Shown here piece by piece: positions 1-15,096 of a DNA stretch of 64,000 bases (within the stretch, counting starts at the first letter, position 1; every line of letters begins with the position of its first letter). The DNA comes from Mercurialis annua (Eukaryota > Streptophyta > Magnoliopsida > Malpighiales > Euphorbiaceae). The notes under the pieces are model-generated. The model was given only the letters and a program-made list of their open reading frames with translations, searched no databases and had not been told where the DNA came from. Both the position numbers and the translations under genes were made by a program. The stretch lies in assembly GCF_937616625.2 (NCBI RefSeq), contig NC_065570.1, positions 22,468,046 through 22,532,045 of the forward strand. The letters run 5' to 3'.

Positions 1-3000
1 TATTTTGTAATGTTATTAAACATTTGGCTTAAATTGCTTAAAAGGTGAAATGGTTGGTTTTGTTTCGTAATGTTTGTAAACATTTTGAATTTGTTTCGTA
101 TCGTTTTAAATGTTTGGTTTTGTTTCGTAACGGTTGTGAACGCTTGGCTTAAATCGCTAAAAATGTGAAACGTTTGGATTTGTTTCGTAATGTTTGGCTT
201 AAATCGCTAAAAATGCGAAACGTTTGGATTTGTTTCATAGCGCTTGTAAACGTTTAGCGTAAATTGCTAAAAAGGTGAAATGTTTGGATTGTTTTGTAAA
301 GTTTGCAAACGTTTGGCTTAAATCGCTAAAAAGGTCAAACCTTTGGATTTGTTTCATAAAGTTTGTAAACGTTTGGCTTAAATTGCTAAAAAGGGAAAAG
401 GTTTCGATTTGTTTCATAGCGTTTGTAAACGTTTGGCTTAAATCGCGTAAAAGGGGAAACTTTTGGAATTGTTTCGTACCCTTTTTAAACGTTGGGCTTA
501 AATCGCTAAAAAGGGGAAACGTTTGGATATGTTTTGTAACGGTTGCAAACGTTTGGCTTATACTGCTAAAAAGGTGAAACGCTTGGTTTTGTTTCGTAAT
601 GTTTGTAAACCTTTAGCTTAATTTTCTAAATATAGGAAAAATTTGGATTTATTTCGTAGCATTTGTAAACGTTTGGCTTAAATCGCTAAAAATGTGAAAC
701 GTTTGGATTTATTTCGTAACGTTTGTAAATGTTTGGCTTAAATCGCGTAAAAGGGGAAACGTTTGGATTTGTTTCGTAACGTTTGAAACGTTTGGCTTAA
801 AACGCTATAATGGGAAAACTTTTGGATTTATTTCGTAACGTTTGTAAATGTTTGGCTTAAATCGCTAAAAAGGTGAAACGTTTGATTTTGTTTCGTGAAG
901 TTTGTAAACGTTTTGCTTAAATTGCTAAAAAGGTGAAATGCTTGGATTTTTTTCGTAACGTTTGTGAACTTTTGGCTTAAATGTCTAAAAAGGTGAAACG
1001 CATGGATTTGTTTCATAACGTTTGAATTTGTTTCGTAACGTTTGTAAACGTTTGGCTTAAATCGCTAAAAGGGTGAAACATTTGTATGGGTTTCGCAACT
1101 TTTATAAATTTTTGTCTTATATTGCTAAAAAGGTGAAACGCTTGGATTTGTTTCCTAACGTTTTAAACATTTTGTTTTGTTTCGTAATGTTTGTAAACGT
1201 TTGGCTTAAATCACAAAAAAGATGAAACGTCATGTTTTGTTTAGTAACGTTTGTAAAGGTTTGGCTTAAATCGCTAAAAAAGTGAAACGTTTAGATTTGT
1301 TTCGTAACGTTTGTAAACGTTTGGCTTAAATCGCTAAAAAGGTAAAACGTTTGGATTTGTTTTGTAAAAATTTTAAACGTTTGTATTTGTTTCGTAATGT
1401 TTTTAAACGTTTGGCTTAAATTGCTAAAAAGGTGAAACGCTTGGATTTGTTTCGTAAGGTTTGTAAACGTTTGGATTTGTTTCGTAACGTCTGTAAATGT
1501 TTGGCTTAAATCACTAAAAAGGTGAAACATTTGGTTTTGTTTCGTAAAGTTTGTAAACATTTGGCTTAAATTGCTAAAGAGATGAAACTTTTGGATTTGT
1601 TTCTTAACGTTTGTAAATGTTTGTTGTAAATCACTTAATAGGTGAAACGTTTGGATTTGTTTTTTAACATTTGTAAACTTTTGGCCTAAATTGCAAAAAA
1701 GGGTTTCGCAACGTTTTAAATGTTTGGATCAATTTCGTAAAGTTTGTAAACGTTTGACAGGCATTAAATCGTTAAAACGGTGAAACATTTGGATTTGTTT
1801 CGTTACGTTTGTAAACATTTGGCTTAAATCCCTAAAAAGGTGAAACGTTTGGCTTAAATCGCTAAAAAGGTGAAATATTTGGATTTGTTTCGTAACGTAT
1901 GTAAACGTTTGGCTTAAATCGCTAAAGAGGTGAAACGTTTGGATTTAAATTGCTAAAAAGGTGAAACGTTTGTATTTGTTTCGTAATGTTTGTTAAAGTT
2001 TGGCTTAAATCGCTAAAAAGGGAAAACATTTGGATTTGTTTTGTAACGTTTGTAAACGATTGGCTTATATCGCTAAAAAGGTGAAACATTTGGTTTTGTT
2101 TTGCAACGTTTGTAAACGTTTGGTTTAAATTGCTAAAACAGTGAAACGCTTGGATTTATTTCGTAGTGTTTGTAAACATTTGGCATAAATCGTTAAAAAG
2201 GTGAAACATTTGGATTTGTTTCGTAACGTTTGTAAACGTTCGACTTAAATCGCTTAAAAGGTGAAACATTTGGTTTTTTTTTCGCAACGTTTGTAAATGT
2301 TCGACTTAAATAACTAAAAAGGTGAAACATTTGGTTTTGTTTCGTAATGTTTTTAAACGTTCGGGTTAAATCGCTAAAAAGGGGAAACGTTTTGATTTTT
2401 TCCGTAACATTTGTAAATGTTTGGCTTAAATTGCTAAAAAGGTGAAACGTTTGGATTTGTTTCGTAACGTTTATAAACGATTGGTTTTGTTTCGTAATAT
2501 ATGTAAACGTTTGTCTTAAATCGCTAAAAATGTGAAACGTTTGGATTTGTTTTGTAACGTTTTAAACGTTTCATTTTGTTTCGTAATATTTGTAAACGTT
2601 TGGCTTAAATCACTAAAAAGGTGAAACGTTTGGATTTGTTTCGTAACGTTTGTAAGCGTTTGGCCTAAATTGCTAAAAAGGGGAAACGTTTGGATTTGTT
2701 TCGTAATATTTGTAAACGTTTAACTTTAATCGCTAAAAAGGCAAAACGTTTGGATTTGTTTCGTAACGTGCGTAAGCGTTTGGCTTAAATCGCTAAAAAG
2801 TTGAAACGTTTGGATTTTTTTCGTAATGTTTTCCACGTTTGGCTTAATCGCTAAAATGGGGAAACATTTGGATTTGTTACGTAATGTTTGTAAATGTTTG
2901 ACATAAATCGCTAAAAAGACGAAACGTTTGTAAACGTTTGGCTTATATTACTAAAACGGTGAAACGCATGGATTTGTTTCGTAACGTTTGTAAACGTTTG

Positions 3001-3070
3001 GCTTAAATCGTTAAAAAGGTGAAACGTTTGGATTTATTTCGTAATAGGGAAACGTTTGGATTTGTTTCGA
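1..3070 (-). repeat. 60-bp satellite array, block A (reverse orientation)
   Basis: About 51 tandem monomers of the 60-bp satellite, read on the minus strand (recurring gtttggcttaaatcgctaaa on the plus strand). The unit is AT-rich and contains two copies of the self-complementary octamer AAACGTTT, a shorter AAACGTT and an A/T-rich block with ttttagcgattt. A consensus-like forward monomer can be read at 19561-19620. Monomers differ by several substitutions and small indels, and some short variants lack part of the unit. Open frames in this block (for example 828-1016 and 1291-1560 minus) are 20-residue echoes of the repeat, not genes. The block ends at a head-to-head junction near 3068-3070. 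Confidence 0.95.
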
Positions 3071-6000
3071 AATATATCCAAAATTTTACAAACATTACGG
3101 AACAAAAAAAAATATTTCACATTTTTACCAATCTAAGCCAAACGTTTATAAACATTTCGAAACAAATCCAAACGTTTCGCCTTTTCAGCGATTGAAGCCA
3201 AACGTTTACAAACGTTACGATACAAATTCAAACGTTTCCCTATTTTAGCAATTTAAGCCAACTGTTCATAAACGTTACGAAACAAAACCAAATGTTAACA
3301 AACGTTACGAAAAAAATCCAAACATTTACAAACGTTACGAAACAAATCAAATCGTTTCCCCATTTTAGCGATTTAAGCCAAACGTTTACAAACGCTACGA
3401 AACAAATCCAGACGTTTCACCTTTTTAGCGATTTTAACCAAACGTTACGTAACAAGTCCAAACGTTTACGAACATTACGCAAGAAAAACAAACTTTTCAT
3501 ATTTTTAGCAATTTAAGCCAAACATTTACAAACGTTACAAAACAAATCCTAACATTTCACATTTTAGCGATTGAAGCCAAACGTTCACAAACGTGAAGAA
3601 ACAAACCCAAACGTGCCATTTTTGCGATTTAAGCTAAACGTTTATAAACGTTACGAAACAAATCCAAATGTTTACAAACGTTACGAAACAAATCCAAACG
3701 TTTCCCCATTTTAGATAATTAAGCCAAACGTTTACAAACGTTACAAAATAAATCCAAACATTACCCCTTTTTAGCGATTTAAGACAAACGTTTACAAACA
3801 TTACGAAACAAAACAAAATGCTTTACCTTTTTAGCGATTTAAGGCAAATTTTTAAAACGTTCCCAAATATATCCAAAAGTTTACAAACATTACGGAACAA
3901 AAACAAACGTTTCACATTTGCAGCAATTTCAGCCAAACGTTTACAAACGTTTCGAAACAAATCCAAATGTTTCACCTTCTTAGCGATTGAAGCGAAACAT
4001 ATACAACCGTTACGAAACACATTCAAACGTTTTCCCATTTTAGCGATTTAAGCTACACGTTTATAAATGTTTCGAAAGAAAACCAAACGTTAACAAATGT
4101 TACAAAATAAATCTAAACATTTACAAACGTTACGAAACAAATCCAAACGTTTCCCCATTGTAGCGATTTAAGCCAAACGTTGGCAAACGTTACGAAACAA
4201 ATCCAAACATTTCACCTTTTTAGCGATTTAAACCAACGTTTACAATCGTTTGCAAATGTTACGAAAAAAATCCAAACGTTACGAAAAAAATCCAAACGTT
4301 TACAAACATTACGAAAGAAAAATAAACTTTTCACATTTTTAGTAATTTAAGCCAAACATTTACAAACGTTACGAAACAAATCCAAATGTTCCACCTTTTT
4401 AGCGATTGAAGCCAAACGTTTACAAACGTGAAGAAACAAATCCAAACGTTTCCCCATTTTAGCAATTTAAGCCAAACGTTTATAAACGTTACGAAACAAA
4501 TCTATATGTTTACAAACGTTACGAAACAAATCCAAACATTTCCCCATTTTAGAGATTTATGCCAAACGTTTACAAACGTCATGAAACAAATCCAAATGTT
4601 TCCCCTTTTTAGCGACTTAAGCCAAACCTTTTCAAACGTTACGAAACAAATCCAGACGTTTTCCCATTTTAGCGATTTAAGCCAAACGTTTACAAACGTT
4701 CCTAAACAAATCTGAACATTTCCCCTTTTTTGCGATTGAAGCCAAAAGTTTACAAACATTACGAAACACATCCAAATGTTTCCCCTTTTTAGCGATTTAA
4801 GCGAAACATATCCATATGTTTCACCTTTTTTGCGAGTTCAGTCAAACGTTTACAAACGTTACTAAAACAAATCCAAATGTTTCCCCATTTTAGCAATTTA
4901 AACCAAACGTTTAAAACTTTACGAAAAAAATCCAAACGTTTCACCTTTTTAGCGATTTAAGCTTAACGTTTACAAACGTTAGAAAACAAATCCAAGCGTT
5001 ACACCTTTTTAGCCATTTAAGCCAAACGTTTACAAACGTTAGAAAACAAATGTAAACGTTTTCCCATTTTAGCGATTTAAGCCAAACATTTTGAAATAAA
5101 AACCAAACGTTTCACCTTTTCAGTGATTTAAATCAAATGTTTACAAACGTTACGGAACAAAAACAAACGTTTCACCTTTTTAGCAATTTAAGCCAAACGT
5201 TTAAAACTTTGCGACTCAAATCCAAGCGTTTTACCTTTTTATCAATTTATGCCAAACGTTTACAAACGTTACAAGACAAATCCAAACGTTTCACATTATT
5301 AGCAATTTAAGCCAAACGTTTACAAATGTTACGAAATTAATCCAAGCGTTTTCCCATTTTAGCGATTTAAGCCAAACTTTTACAAACGTTACGAAACAAA
5401 TTCAAGCGTTTTACCTTTTTAGCGATTTAATCCAAACTTTTACAAACGATACAAAACAAAACCAAATGATTAAAACGTTATAAAACAAATCCAAACGTTT
5501 CACATTTTCACCAATTTAAGCCAAATTCTTACAAATTTTACGAAACAAAGACAAACATTTAAAAACGTTACAAAACAAATCCAATAGTTTCTCCCTTTTA
5601 GAAATTTAAGCCAAACGTTTACAAACGTTACGGAACAAATCCAAATGTTTCCCAATTTTAGGGATTTAAGCGAAATGTTTAAAACGTTACGAAAAGAATC
5701 CAAACGTTTTCCCTTTTTAGCAATATAAGCCAAACGTTTAGAAACGTTACGAAACAAATCCAAGCGTTACACCTTTTTAGCATTTTAAGCCAAACGTTTA
5801 CAAACTTTACAAAACAAATTTTAATGTTTCACCTTTTTAGCGATTGAAGCAAAACGTTTACAAATGTTATGAAACAAAGCCAAACGTTTACAAACGTTAC
5901 GAAACAAATCCAAGCGTTTAACCTTTTTAGCAATTTAAGCCAAACGTTTACAAACGTTACAAAACAAAGCCAAACGTTTCCCCTTTTTTGTGATTTAAGC

Positions 6001-9000
6001 CAAACTTTTACAAATTTTTAATGATTGAAGCCAAACGTTTACAAACATTACGGAAAAAATCCAAAGGTTTCACCTTTTTAGCAATTTATGCCAAACGTTT
6101 ACAAACGTTACGAAACTAATCAAAACGTTTCGCCTTTTTAGTTTAAGCCAAATGTTTACAAACGTTAAGAAACAAATGAAAAAGTTTCCCCATTTTAGCG
6201 ATATAAGCCAAACGTTTACAAACGTTACGAAACAAATCCAAACGTGTCCCCTTTTTAACAATTTAAGACAAACGTTTACAAATGTTAGGAAACAAAACCA
6301 AACGTTTAAAAAATATCGAAACAAATCCAAACGTTTCACATTTTTAGCGATTTAAGCCAAACGTTTACAAACGTCACGGAACAAAACTAAACGTTACCCC
6401 TTTTTAGTGATTTAAGCCAAATGTTTACAAACGCTATGAAACAAATCCAAACGTTTCACCTTTTTAGCGATTTAAGCCAAACGTTTACAAAAGTTACGAA
6501 ATAAATCCATGCGTGTCACTTTTTTAGCAATTTAAGCAAAACGTTACGAAACAAATCCAAACGGTTCACCTTTTTAGCGATTTAAGCCAAACGTTTACAA
6601 ACATTACGAAACAAAACCAACCGTTTAAATCCAAACGTTAACATTACGGAACAAAAACAAAGTTTCCCATATTTAGCAATTTAAGCCAAACGTTTACAAA
6701 TGTTACGAAACAAATCCAACCATTTCACACTTTTCGCAATTTAAGCCAAACGTTTACAAACGTTGTGAAATAAATCCAAACGTTTCCCCATTTTAGCGAT
6801 TTAAGCCAAACGTGTAAAACGTTACAAAAAGAATCCAAAAGTTTTCCTTTTTTAGCAATTTAAGAAAAACGTTTACAAACGTTACGAAACAAATCCAAAC
6901 GTTTCACTTTTTTTAGCAATTTAAGCCAAACGTTTTACAAACATTACGAAACAAATCCAAGCGTTTCACCTTTTTAGAATTTTAAGCCAAAAGTTTAGAA
7001 ACATTACGAAACAAATCCAAGCGTTTCACCTTTTTAGCGATATAAGCCAAACTTTTACAAAAGTTACGAAACAAATCCAAGTAATTCACCTTTTTAGCAA
7101 TTTAAGCAAAATGTTTACAAACGTTACGAAACCAATCCAAACGGTTCACCTTTTTAGCAATTTAAACCAAACGTTTACAAACTTTACGAAACAAAACCAA
7201 TTGTTTAACCTTTTTAGTGATTTCAGCCAAATCTTTAAAAAATAACGAAATAAATCCAAACGTTTACAAACATCACGGAATAGAAACAAACGTTTGAAAG
7301 TTTTAGCAATTTAAGCCAAACGTTTACAAACGTTACGAAACAAATCCAAGAGTTTCACCTTTTTAGCGATTTAAGCCAAACTTTTACAAACGATACGAAA
7401 CAAAACCAAACGTTTAAAACGTTACGAAACAAATCCAAACGTTTCACATTTTCAGTAATTTAAGCCAACTTCTTAGAAACGCTACGAAACAAAGCCAAAC
7501 GTTTACAAACATTACTAAACAAATCCAATCGTTTCGCCCTTTTAGCAATTTAAGGCTAACGTTACGAAACAAATCCAAATGTTTCCCAATTTTAGGGATT
7601 TAAGCCAAACGTTTAAAACGTTACGAAAAAAATCCAAACGTTTTCTCTTTTTAGCAGTATAAGCCAAACGTTTACAAACGTTACGAAACAAATTTAAGCC
7701 AAACGTTTAGAAACATTACGAAACAAATCCAAGCGTTTCACCTTTTTAGCATTTTAAGCCAAACGTTTACAAACATTACAAAACAAATCTAACCGTTTCA
7801 CCTTTTTAGCGATTGAAGCCAAACGTTTACAAATGTTACGAAACAAAGCCAAACGTTTACAAACGTTATGAAACAAATCCAAGAGTTTAACCTTTTTAGC
7901 AATTTAAGCCAAACGTATACAAATGTTACGAAATAAATCCAAATGTTTTCCCTTTTTAGTGATTTAAGCCAAACTTTTACAAATTTTTAGTGATTGAAGC
8001 CAAACGTTTACAAACGTTACGAAACAAATCCAAATGTTTCACCTTTTTAGGGATTTAAGCCAAATGTTTACAAACATTACAAAACAAATCCAAATGTTTC
8101 TCCATTTTAGTGATTTATGCCAAACGCTTACAAACGTTACAAAACAAATCCAAACGTTTCGCCTTTCTAGTTTAAGCCAAATGTTTACAAACGTTACGAA
8201 ATAAAACCAAAAGTTACCCCATTTTAGCGATATAAGCCAAACGTTTACAAACGTTACGAAACAAATCCAAACGTTTCCCCTTTTTAACAATTTAAGACAA
8301 ACGTTTACAAATGTTAGGAAACAAAACCAAACGTTTAAAACGTATCGAATCAAATCCAAACGTTTCCCATTTTTAGCGATTTAAGCCAAACGTTTACAAA
8401 CGTCACGGAACAAAACTAAACGTTTCCCATTTTTAGTGATTTAAGCCAAATGTTTACAAACGTTATGAAACAAATCCAAGCGTTTCACGTTTTTCGCGAT
8501 TTAAGCCAAACGTTTACAAAAGTTACGAAATAAATCCAAGCGTTTCACCTTATTAGCAATTTAAGCAAAACGTTACGAAACAAATCCAAACGGTGCACCT
8601 TTTTAGCGATTTAAGCCAAACGTTTACTAACGTTACGAAACAAAACCAATCGTTTAAATCCAAACGTTAACATTACGGAACAAAAACAAATGTTTCCCAT
8701 TTTCAGCAATTTAAGCCAAACGTTTACAAATGTTACGAAAAAAATCCAACCATTTCACCCTTTTAGCTATTTAAGCCAAACGTTTACAAACGTTACGAAA
8801 CAAATTTAAACGTTTTCCCATTTTAGCTATTAAAGCCAAATGTTTAAAACGTTACGAAACGAATTCAAACGTTTTCCCTTTTTAGCAATTTAAGCCAAAC
8901 GTTTACAAACGTTACGAAACAAATCCAAACGTTTCATTTTTTTAGTAATTTAAGCCAAACGTTTTACAAACATTACAAAACAAATCCAAGCGTTTCACCT

Positions 9001-12000
9001 TTTTAGAATTTTAAGCCAAAAGTTTACAAAAATTACGAAACAAATCCAAGTGTTTCATATTTTTAGCGATTTAAGCCAAACGTTTACAAAAGTTACGAAA
9101 CAAATCAAAGCGTTTCATCTTATTAGCAATTTAAGCAAAACATTTGCAAACGTTACGAAACAAATGCAAACGTTTCACCCTTTTAGCGATTTAAGCCAAA
9201 CGTTTACGAATGTTACGAAACAAAACCAATTGTTTAACCTTTTTAGCGATTTAAGCCAAATCTTTAAAAAATTATGAAATAAATCCAAACATTTACAAAC
9301 ATTACAGAATTGAAACAAACGTTTCACAGTTTTAGCAGTTTAAGCCAAACATTTAACCTCTTTAGCGATTTCAGCCAAGCGTTTACAAACGTTACGAAAC
9401 AAGTCCAAACGTTTACAAACATTACGGAACAAAAAAACACTTTTCAAATTTTTAGCAATTTAAGCCAAACATTTACAAACGTTACGAAACAAATCCAAAA
9501 CATTTAACCTTTTCAGCGATTGAAGCCAAACGTTATACAAAGGTTAACAAACAAATCCAAACGTTTCCTCATTTTAGCGATTTAAGCCAAACATTTATAA
9601 ACTTTACGAAATAAAACAGAACGTTTACAAACGTTACGAAACAAATCCAAATGTTTACAAACGTTTATGAAACAAATCCAAACGTTTCCCCATTTTAGCG
9701 ATTTAAAATAAACATTGACAAACGTTATGAAACACATAGAAACGAAACAAATCCAAACGTTTCTCCTTTTTTGCGATTGAAGCCAAACGTTTACAAATAT
9801 TACGAAACAAATCCAAACGTTTCCCCTTTTTAGTGATTTAAGCCAAACAATTACAAACGTTACGAAACAAATCCAAGCGTTTCAACTTTTTAGCAATATA
9901 AGCCAAACGTTTACAAACGTTACGAAACAAATCCAAATGTTTCACCTTTTTAGCGATTTAAGTTAAATGTTTACATAGGTTTTGAAACAAATCAAAATGT
10001 TTCCCCATTTTTGCGATTTAAGCCCAACGTTTAAAACGTTACGTAAAAAATCCAAACGTTTCACCTTTTTAGCGATTTAAGCCAAACATTTAAAACGTTA
10101 CGAAACAAATCCAAACGTTTCACCTTTTTAGTGATTTAAGCCAAACGTTTAAAAATGTTACGAAACAAATCCAAACGTTTCACCTTTTTGGTGATTGAAG
10201 CCAAACGTTTACATATGTATCGGGAAAAATCCAAACGTTTCCCCTTTTTAGCAATTTAGGCCAAACGTTTAAAACATTACATAACACAACCAATCGTTTA
10301 CAAACATTACGAAACAAATCCAAAGTTTCACCTTTTTAGCGATTTAAGCATAACATTTACAAATGTTATGAAACAAAACCAAGCGGTTCACCTTTTTAGC
10401 GATTTAAGCCGAACGTTTACAAACGATTCGAAACAAAACCAAACGTTTCACTTTTTTAGCAATTTAAGCTGAACGTTTATAAACGTTTCGAAACAAATCC
10501 AAGTGTTTCACCTTCTTAGTAATATAAGCCGAACGTTTATATATGTAACGAAATAAATCCAAACGTTACGAAACAAATCGAAACGTTTCGCCTTTTTAGC
10601 GATTTAAGCCAAACGTTTACAAACGTTACAAAGCAAATCCAAATGTTTCACCTTTTTAGCGATATAAGACAAACGTTTACAAACGTTACAAAACAAATTC
10701 GAACATTTCCACATTTTAGACATTTAAGCCAAACATTTATAAACGTTACGAAACGAAACCAAACGTTATGCCTTTTTAGCAATTTTAGCCAAACGATTAC
10801 AAATGTTACGAAACAAATCCAAACGTTTCACCTTTTAAGCGATTTAAGCCAAACGTATACAAACGTTGCGAAACAAAACCAAACGTTTAAAACATTACGA
10901 AACAAATCAAAACATTTCACATTTTTAGCGATTTAAGCCAAACTTTTACAAACGTTACGAAACAAAACCAAGTGTTTCACCTTTTTAACAATTTAAGCCA
11001 AACGTTTACAAACATTACAAAACAAATCAAAGCGTTTCACTTATTTAGCGATTAAAGCCAAACGTTTACAAACTTTACGAAACAAATCCAAGAGTTTCAC
11101 CTTTTTAGTGATTTAAGCCAAACGTTTACAAAAGTTACGAAACAAATCCAAGAATTTCGTCTTTTTAGCAATTTAAGCAAAACGTTTACAAACGTTACAA
11201 AACAAATCCAAACGGTTTACCTTTTTAGCGACTTAAACCAAACGTTTACAAACGTTACGAAACAAAACCAATCATTTATCCTTTTTAGTGATTTAAGCCA
11301 AACGTTTACAAATGTTACGAAACAAATCCAAACGTTTTTCCTTTTTAACGATTTAAGCCAAACGTTTACAAACATTACGAAACAAATCCAAACGTTTCTC
11401 CATTTTAGCGATTTAAGACAAACGTTTATAAACGTTACGAAACAAAACAAAAATTTTACAAACGTTAGGAAATAAATCCAAACGTTTACAAACGTTACGA
11501 AACAAATCCAAATGTTTCACCTTTTTAGCGATTGAAGCAAAATGTTTACAAACGTTAAGAAACAAATCCAAACGTTTCCCCATTTTAGCAATTTTAGCCA
11601 AATATTTATAAACGTTACGAAACAAAAACGAACGTCTACAAATGTTACGAAACAAATCCAAATATTTACAAATGTTACGAGACAAATCCAAACGTTTCCC
11701 ATTTTAGCGATTTAAGCCAAACATTTATAAAAGTTGCGAAACAAATCCAAATGTTTCACCCATTTTGCGATTTAAGCCAAACGTTTACAAACGCTACGAA
11801 ACAAATCCAAACGTTTCCCCATTTTAGCGATTTAAGCCAAACATTTACAAACTTTACGAAACAAATCCAAATGTTTCACCTTTTTAGTGATTTACGCCAA
11901 ACGTTTACAAACTTTACGAAACAAATCCAAGTGTTTCCCCTTTTTTGCAATATAAGACAAACATTTACAAACGTTACGAAACAAATCCAAACGTTTTACT

Positions 12001-15000
12001 TTTTTAGCGATTGAAGCCAAACGTTTAAAAACGTTACGAAACAAATCCAAACTTTTCACCTTTTTAGCAATATAAGCCAAACGTTTACAATCGGTACGAA
12101 ACAAATCCAAGCGTTTCACCGTTTTAGCGATTTAAGCCAAACGTTTAAAACGTTACGAAACAAATTCAAACGTTTCACCTTTTTAGCAATTTAAGTCAAA
12201 TATTTACAAACGTTACGAAACAAATCAAACGTTTCACCTTTTTAGAGATTGAAGCCAAATGTTTAAAATTGTCACGAAAAAAATCCAAACGTTTACAAAC
12301 GGTATGAAACAAATCCAAGCGTTTCACCTTTTTAGCGATTTAAGCCAAACGTTTACAAAAGTTACGAAACAAAACCAAACGTTTAAAAAAATACAAAACA
12401 AATCCAAACATTTCACATTTTTAGCGATTTAAGCTAAACATTTACAAACATTACAAAACAAAACCAATCTTTTACAAACGTTACGAAACAAATCCTAGCG
12501 TTTCACCTTTTTAGCAATTTAAGCCGAACATTTACAAACATTACGAAACAAATCCAAACCCTTCACCTTTTTAGCGATTTAAGCCAAACGTTTACAAACG
12601 TTACAAAGCAAATCTAAACGTTTCACCTCTTTAGTGATTTAAGCCGAACGTTTGCAAATGTTACGAAACAAAACGAAACGTTTCACCTTTTAAGCAATTT
12701 ATGCCAAACATTTACAAACTAAGTAACAAATCCAAACGTTTTCCCTTTTTTAGCAATTTAAGCCAAATGTTTAAAACGTTACGAAACAAATCCAAATGTT
12801 TCACTTTTTTAGCGATTTATGCCAAACGTTTACAAACGCTACGAAACAAATCAAAACGTTTCACCTTCTTAGCGATTGAAGTCAAATGTTTACAAACGTT
12901 AAGAAACAAATCCGAACGTTTCCCATTTTTAGCAATTTAAGCCAAACGTTTACAAACGTTACTAAACAAAAACAAAGCGTTTCACCTTTTTAGCAATTTA
13001 AGCCAAATGTTTACTAACGTTACGAAATAAATCCAAGCGTTTTACCTTTTTAGCAAGTTAAGCCAAACGTTTACAAACGTTATGAAACAAATCCAAGCGT
13101 TTCACTTTTTTAGCAATTTAAGCCAAATGTTTACAAACATTACGAAACAAATCCAAACATTTCACCTTTTTAGCAATTTAAGCCAAACGTTTTAAAACGT
13201 TACGAATCATATCCAAGCGTTTCACCTTTTTAGCGATTTAAGCTAAACGTTTACAAAGATTATGAAACAAATTCAAATGTTTCACCTTTTTAGCAATTTA
13301 AGCCAAACGTTTACAAACGTTATGAAACAAATCCAAGCATTTCACCTTTTTAGCAATTTAAGATAAACGTTTACAAACGTTACGATAGAAATCCAAGCGT
13401 TTCACCTTTTTAGCAATTTAAGCCAAACGTTAACAAACGTTGCGAAACAAATCCAAATGTTTCACCTTTTTAGCGATGTAAGCCGAACTTTTACAAAGGT
13501 TACGAAAGAAAACCAAACGTTTCCCCTTTTTAGCAATTTAAGCCAAACGTGTGGAAACATTACGAAACAAATCCAAACCTTTCACCTTTTTAGTGATTTA
13601 AGCCAAATGTTTACAAACGTTACGAAAGAAATCCAAACGTTTCACCTTTTTAGCGATTGAAGCAAAATGTTTACAAACGTTGAAAAACAAAACCAAGCGT
13701 TTCCACCTTTTTAGCAATTTAAGCCAAATGTTTACAGACTTTACGAAACAAATCCAAGTGTTTCCACCTTATTTGCAATTTAAGCCAAACGTTTACAAAC
13801 GTTACGAAACAAATCCAAATGTTTTATCTTTTTAGCAATTTAAGCCAAACGTTTACAAACGGTACGTAACAAATCTAAAAGTTTCACCTTTTTAGCGATT
13901 TAAGCCAAACGTTTAGAAACGCTACGAAATAAATACAAACGTTTCACCTTCTTTGCGATTTAAGCCAAACAGTTACGAACGTTCCAATATAAATCCAAGG
14001 GTTTCTCCTTTTTACTAATTTAAGCCAAACATATACAAACGTTACGAAACAAATCAAAATGTTTCACCTTTTTAGAAATTTAAGCCAAACGTTTACAAAG
14101 GTTACGAGACAAATCCAAACGTTTCCCCTTTTTTGCGATGTAAGCCAAACGTTTAGAAACAATACGAATAAATCCAAACGTTTCACCTTTTTAGCGATTT
14201 AAGCTAAACGTTTACAAACGTTAAGAAACAAATCGAAACGTTTCCCCTTTTTTGCGATTTAAGACAAACGTTTACAAACATTACGAATCAAATCCAAACA
14301 TTTCACATTTTTGGCAATTTAAGCCGATCGTTGACAAACGTTACGAACAAATACAAATGTTTCCCCATTTTAGCGATTTAAGCCAAAATGTTTAAAACGT
14401 TACGAAACAAATCCAAACATTACATTTCACCTTTTTAGCGATTGAAGCAAAATGTTTACAAACGTTACGAAGCAAATGTAAACGTTTCCCATTTTTTAGC
14501 GAATTAAGCCAAACGTTTACAAACGTTACAAAACAAATACAAAAGTTTACCTTTTTAGTGATTTAAGCCAAACGTTTACAAAGGTTATGAAACAACTCCA
14601 AATGTTTCACCTTTTAGCAAGTTAAGCCAAACATTTACAAATTTTACAAAACAAATCCAAGTATTTCACCTTTTTAGCGTTTTAAGCCAGACGTTTACAA
14701 ACGTTACGAAACAAATCCAAGAGTTTCACCTTTTTAGCGATTTAAGCCAGACGTTTAGAAACGTTACGAAATAAAACCAAACGTATAAACGTTACGAAAC
14801 AAATCCAAGCGTTTCACCTTTTTTGCGATTTAAGCCAAACCCTTAGAAACATTACAAAACAAAACTAATCGTTTCACCTTTTTAGCAATTTAAGCCAAAC
14901 GTTTACAAACGTTACGAACAAATCCAAATGTTTCCCCATTTTAGCGATTTAAGCCAAAACGTTTAAAATGTTACGAAACAAATCCAAACATTACGTTTCA

Positions 15001-15096
15001 CCTTTTTAGCGATTGAAGCCAAAAATTTACAAACGTTACGAAACAAATCCCAACATTACGTTCCACCTTTTTAGCAATTGAAGCCAAACGTTTACA
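3071..15096 (+). repeat. 60-bp satellite array, block B (forward orientation)
   Basis: About 200 monomers of the same satellite in forward orientation, with no interruption by other sequence. Frequent variants are aagc for gaagc, gattgaagcc for gatttaagcc, cccc for cacc after the first octamer, and one-base losses in the tttacaaacg spacer that give 58-59-bp units. Short units that drop the ttttagc block also occur, for example around 3290-3345 and 4500-4530. Divergence between neighbours looks like 10-20% by eye, so this part is older or less homogenised than 21-28.5 kb. Confidence 0.95.
5460..9340 (+). repeat. Degenerate ~2.03-kb higher-order duplication within block B
   Basis: Rare monomer variants recur in the same order about 1.94-2.03 kb apart. 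The variant aatgttagga lies at 6281 and again at 8310; acggaacaaaaacaaa follows a shortened unit near 6645 and again near 8674; the pair caattgtttaacc then aaatctttaaaaaa is near 7200 and 9228; cacattttca is at 5501 and 7445. The offset changes from 1944 to about 2029 because of indels. This fits an old tandem duplication of a ~33-monomer block (about 5460-7310 and 7400-9340) that has since diverged. Confidence 0.7.
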
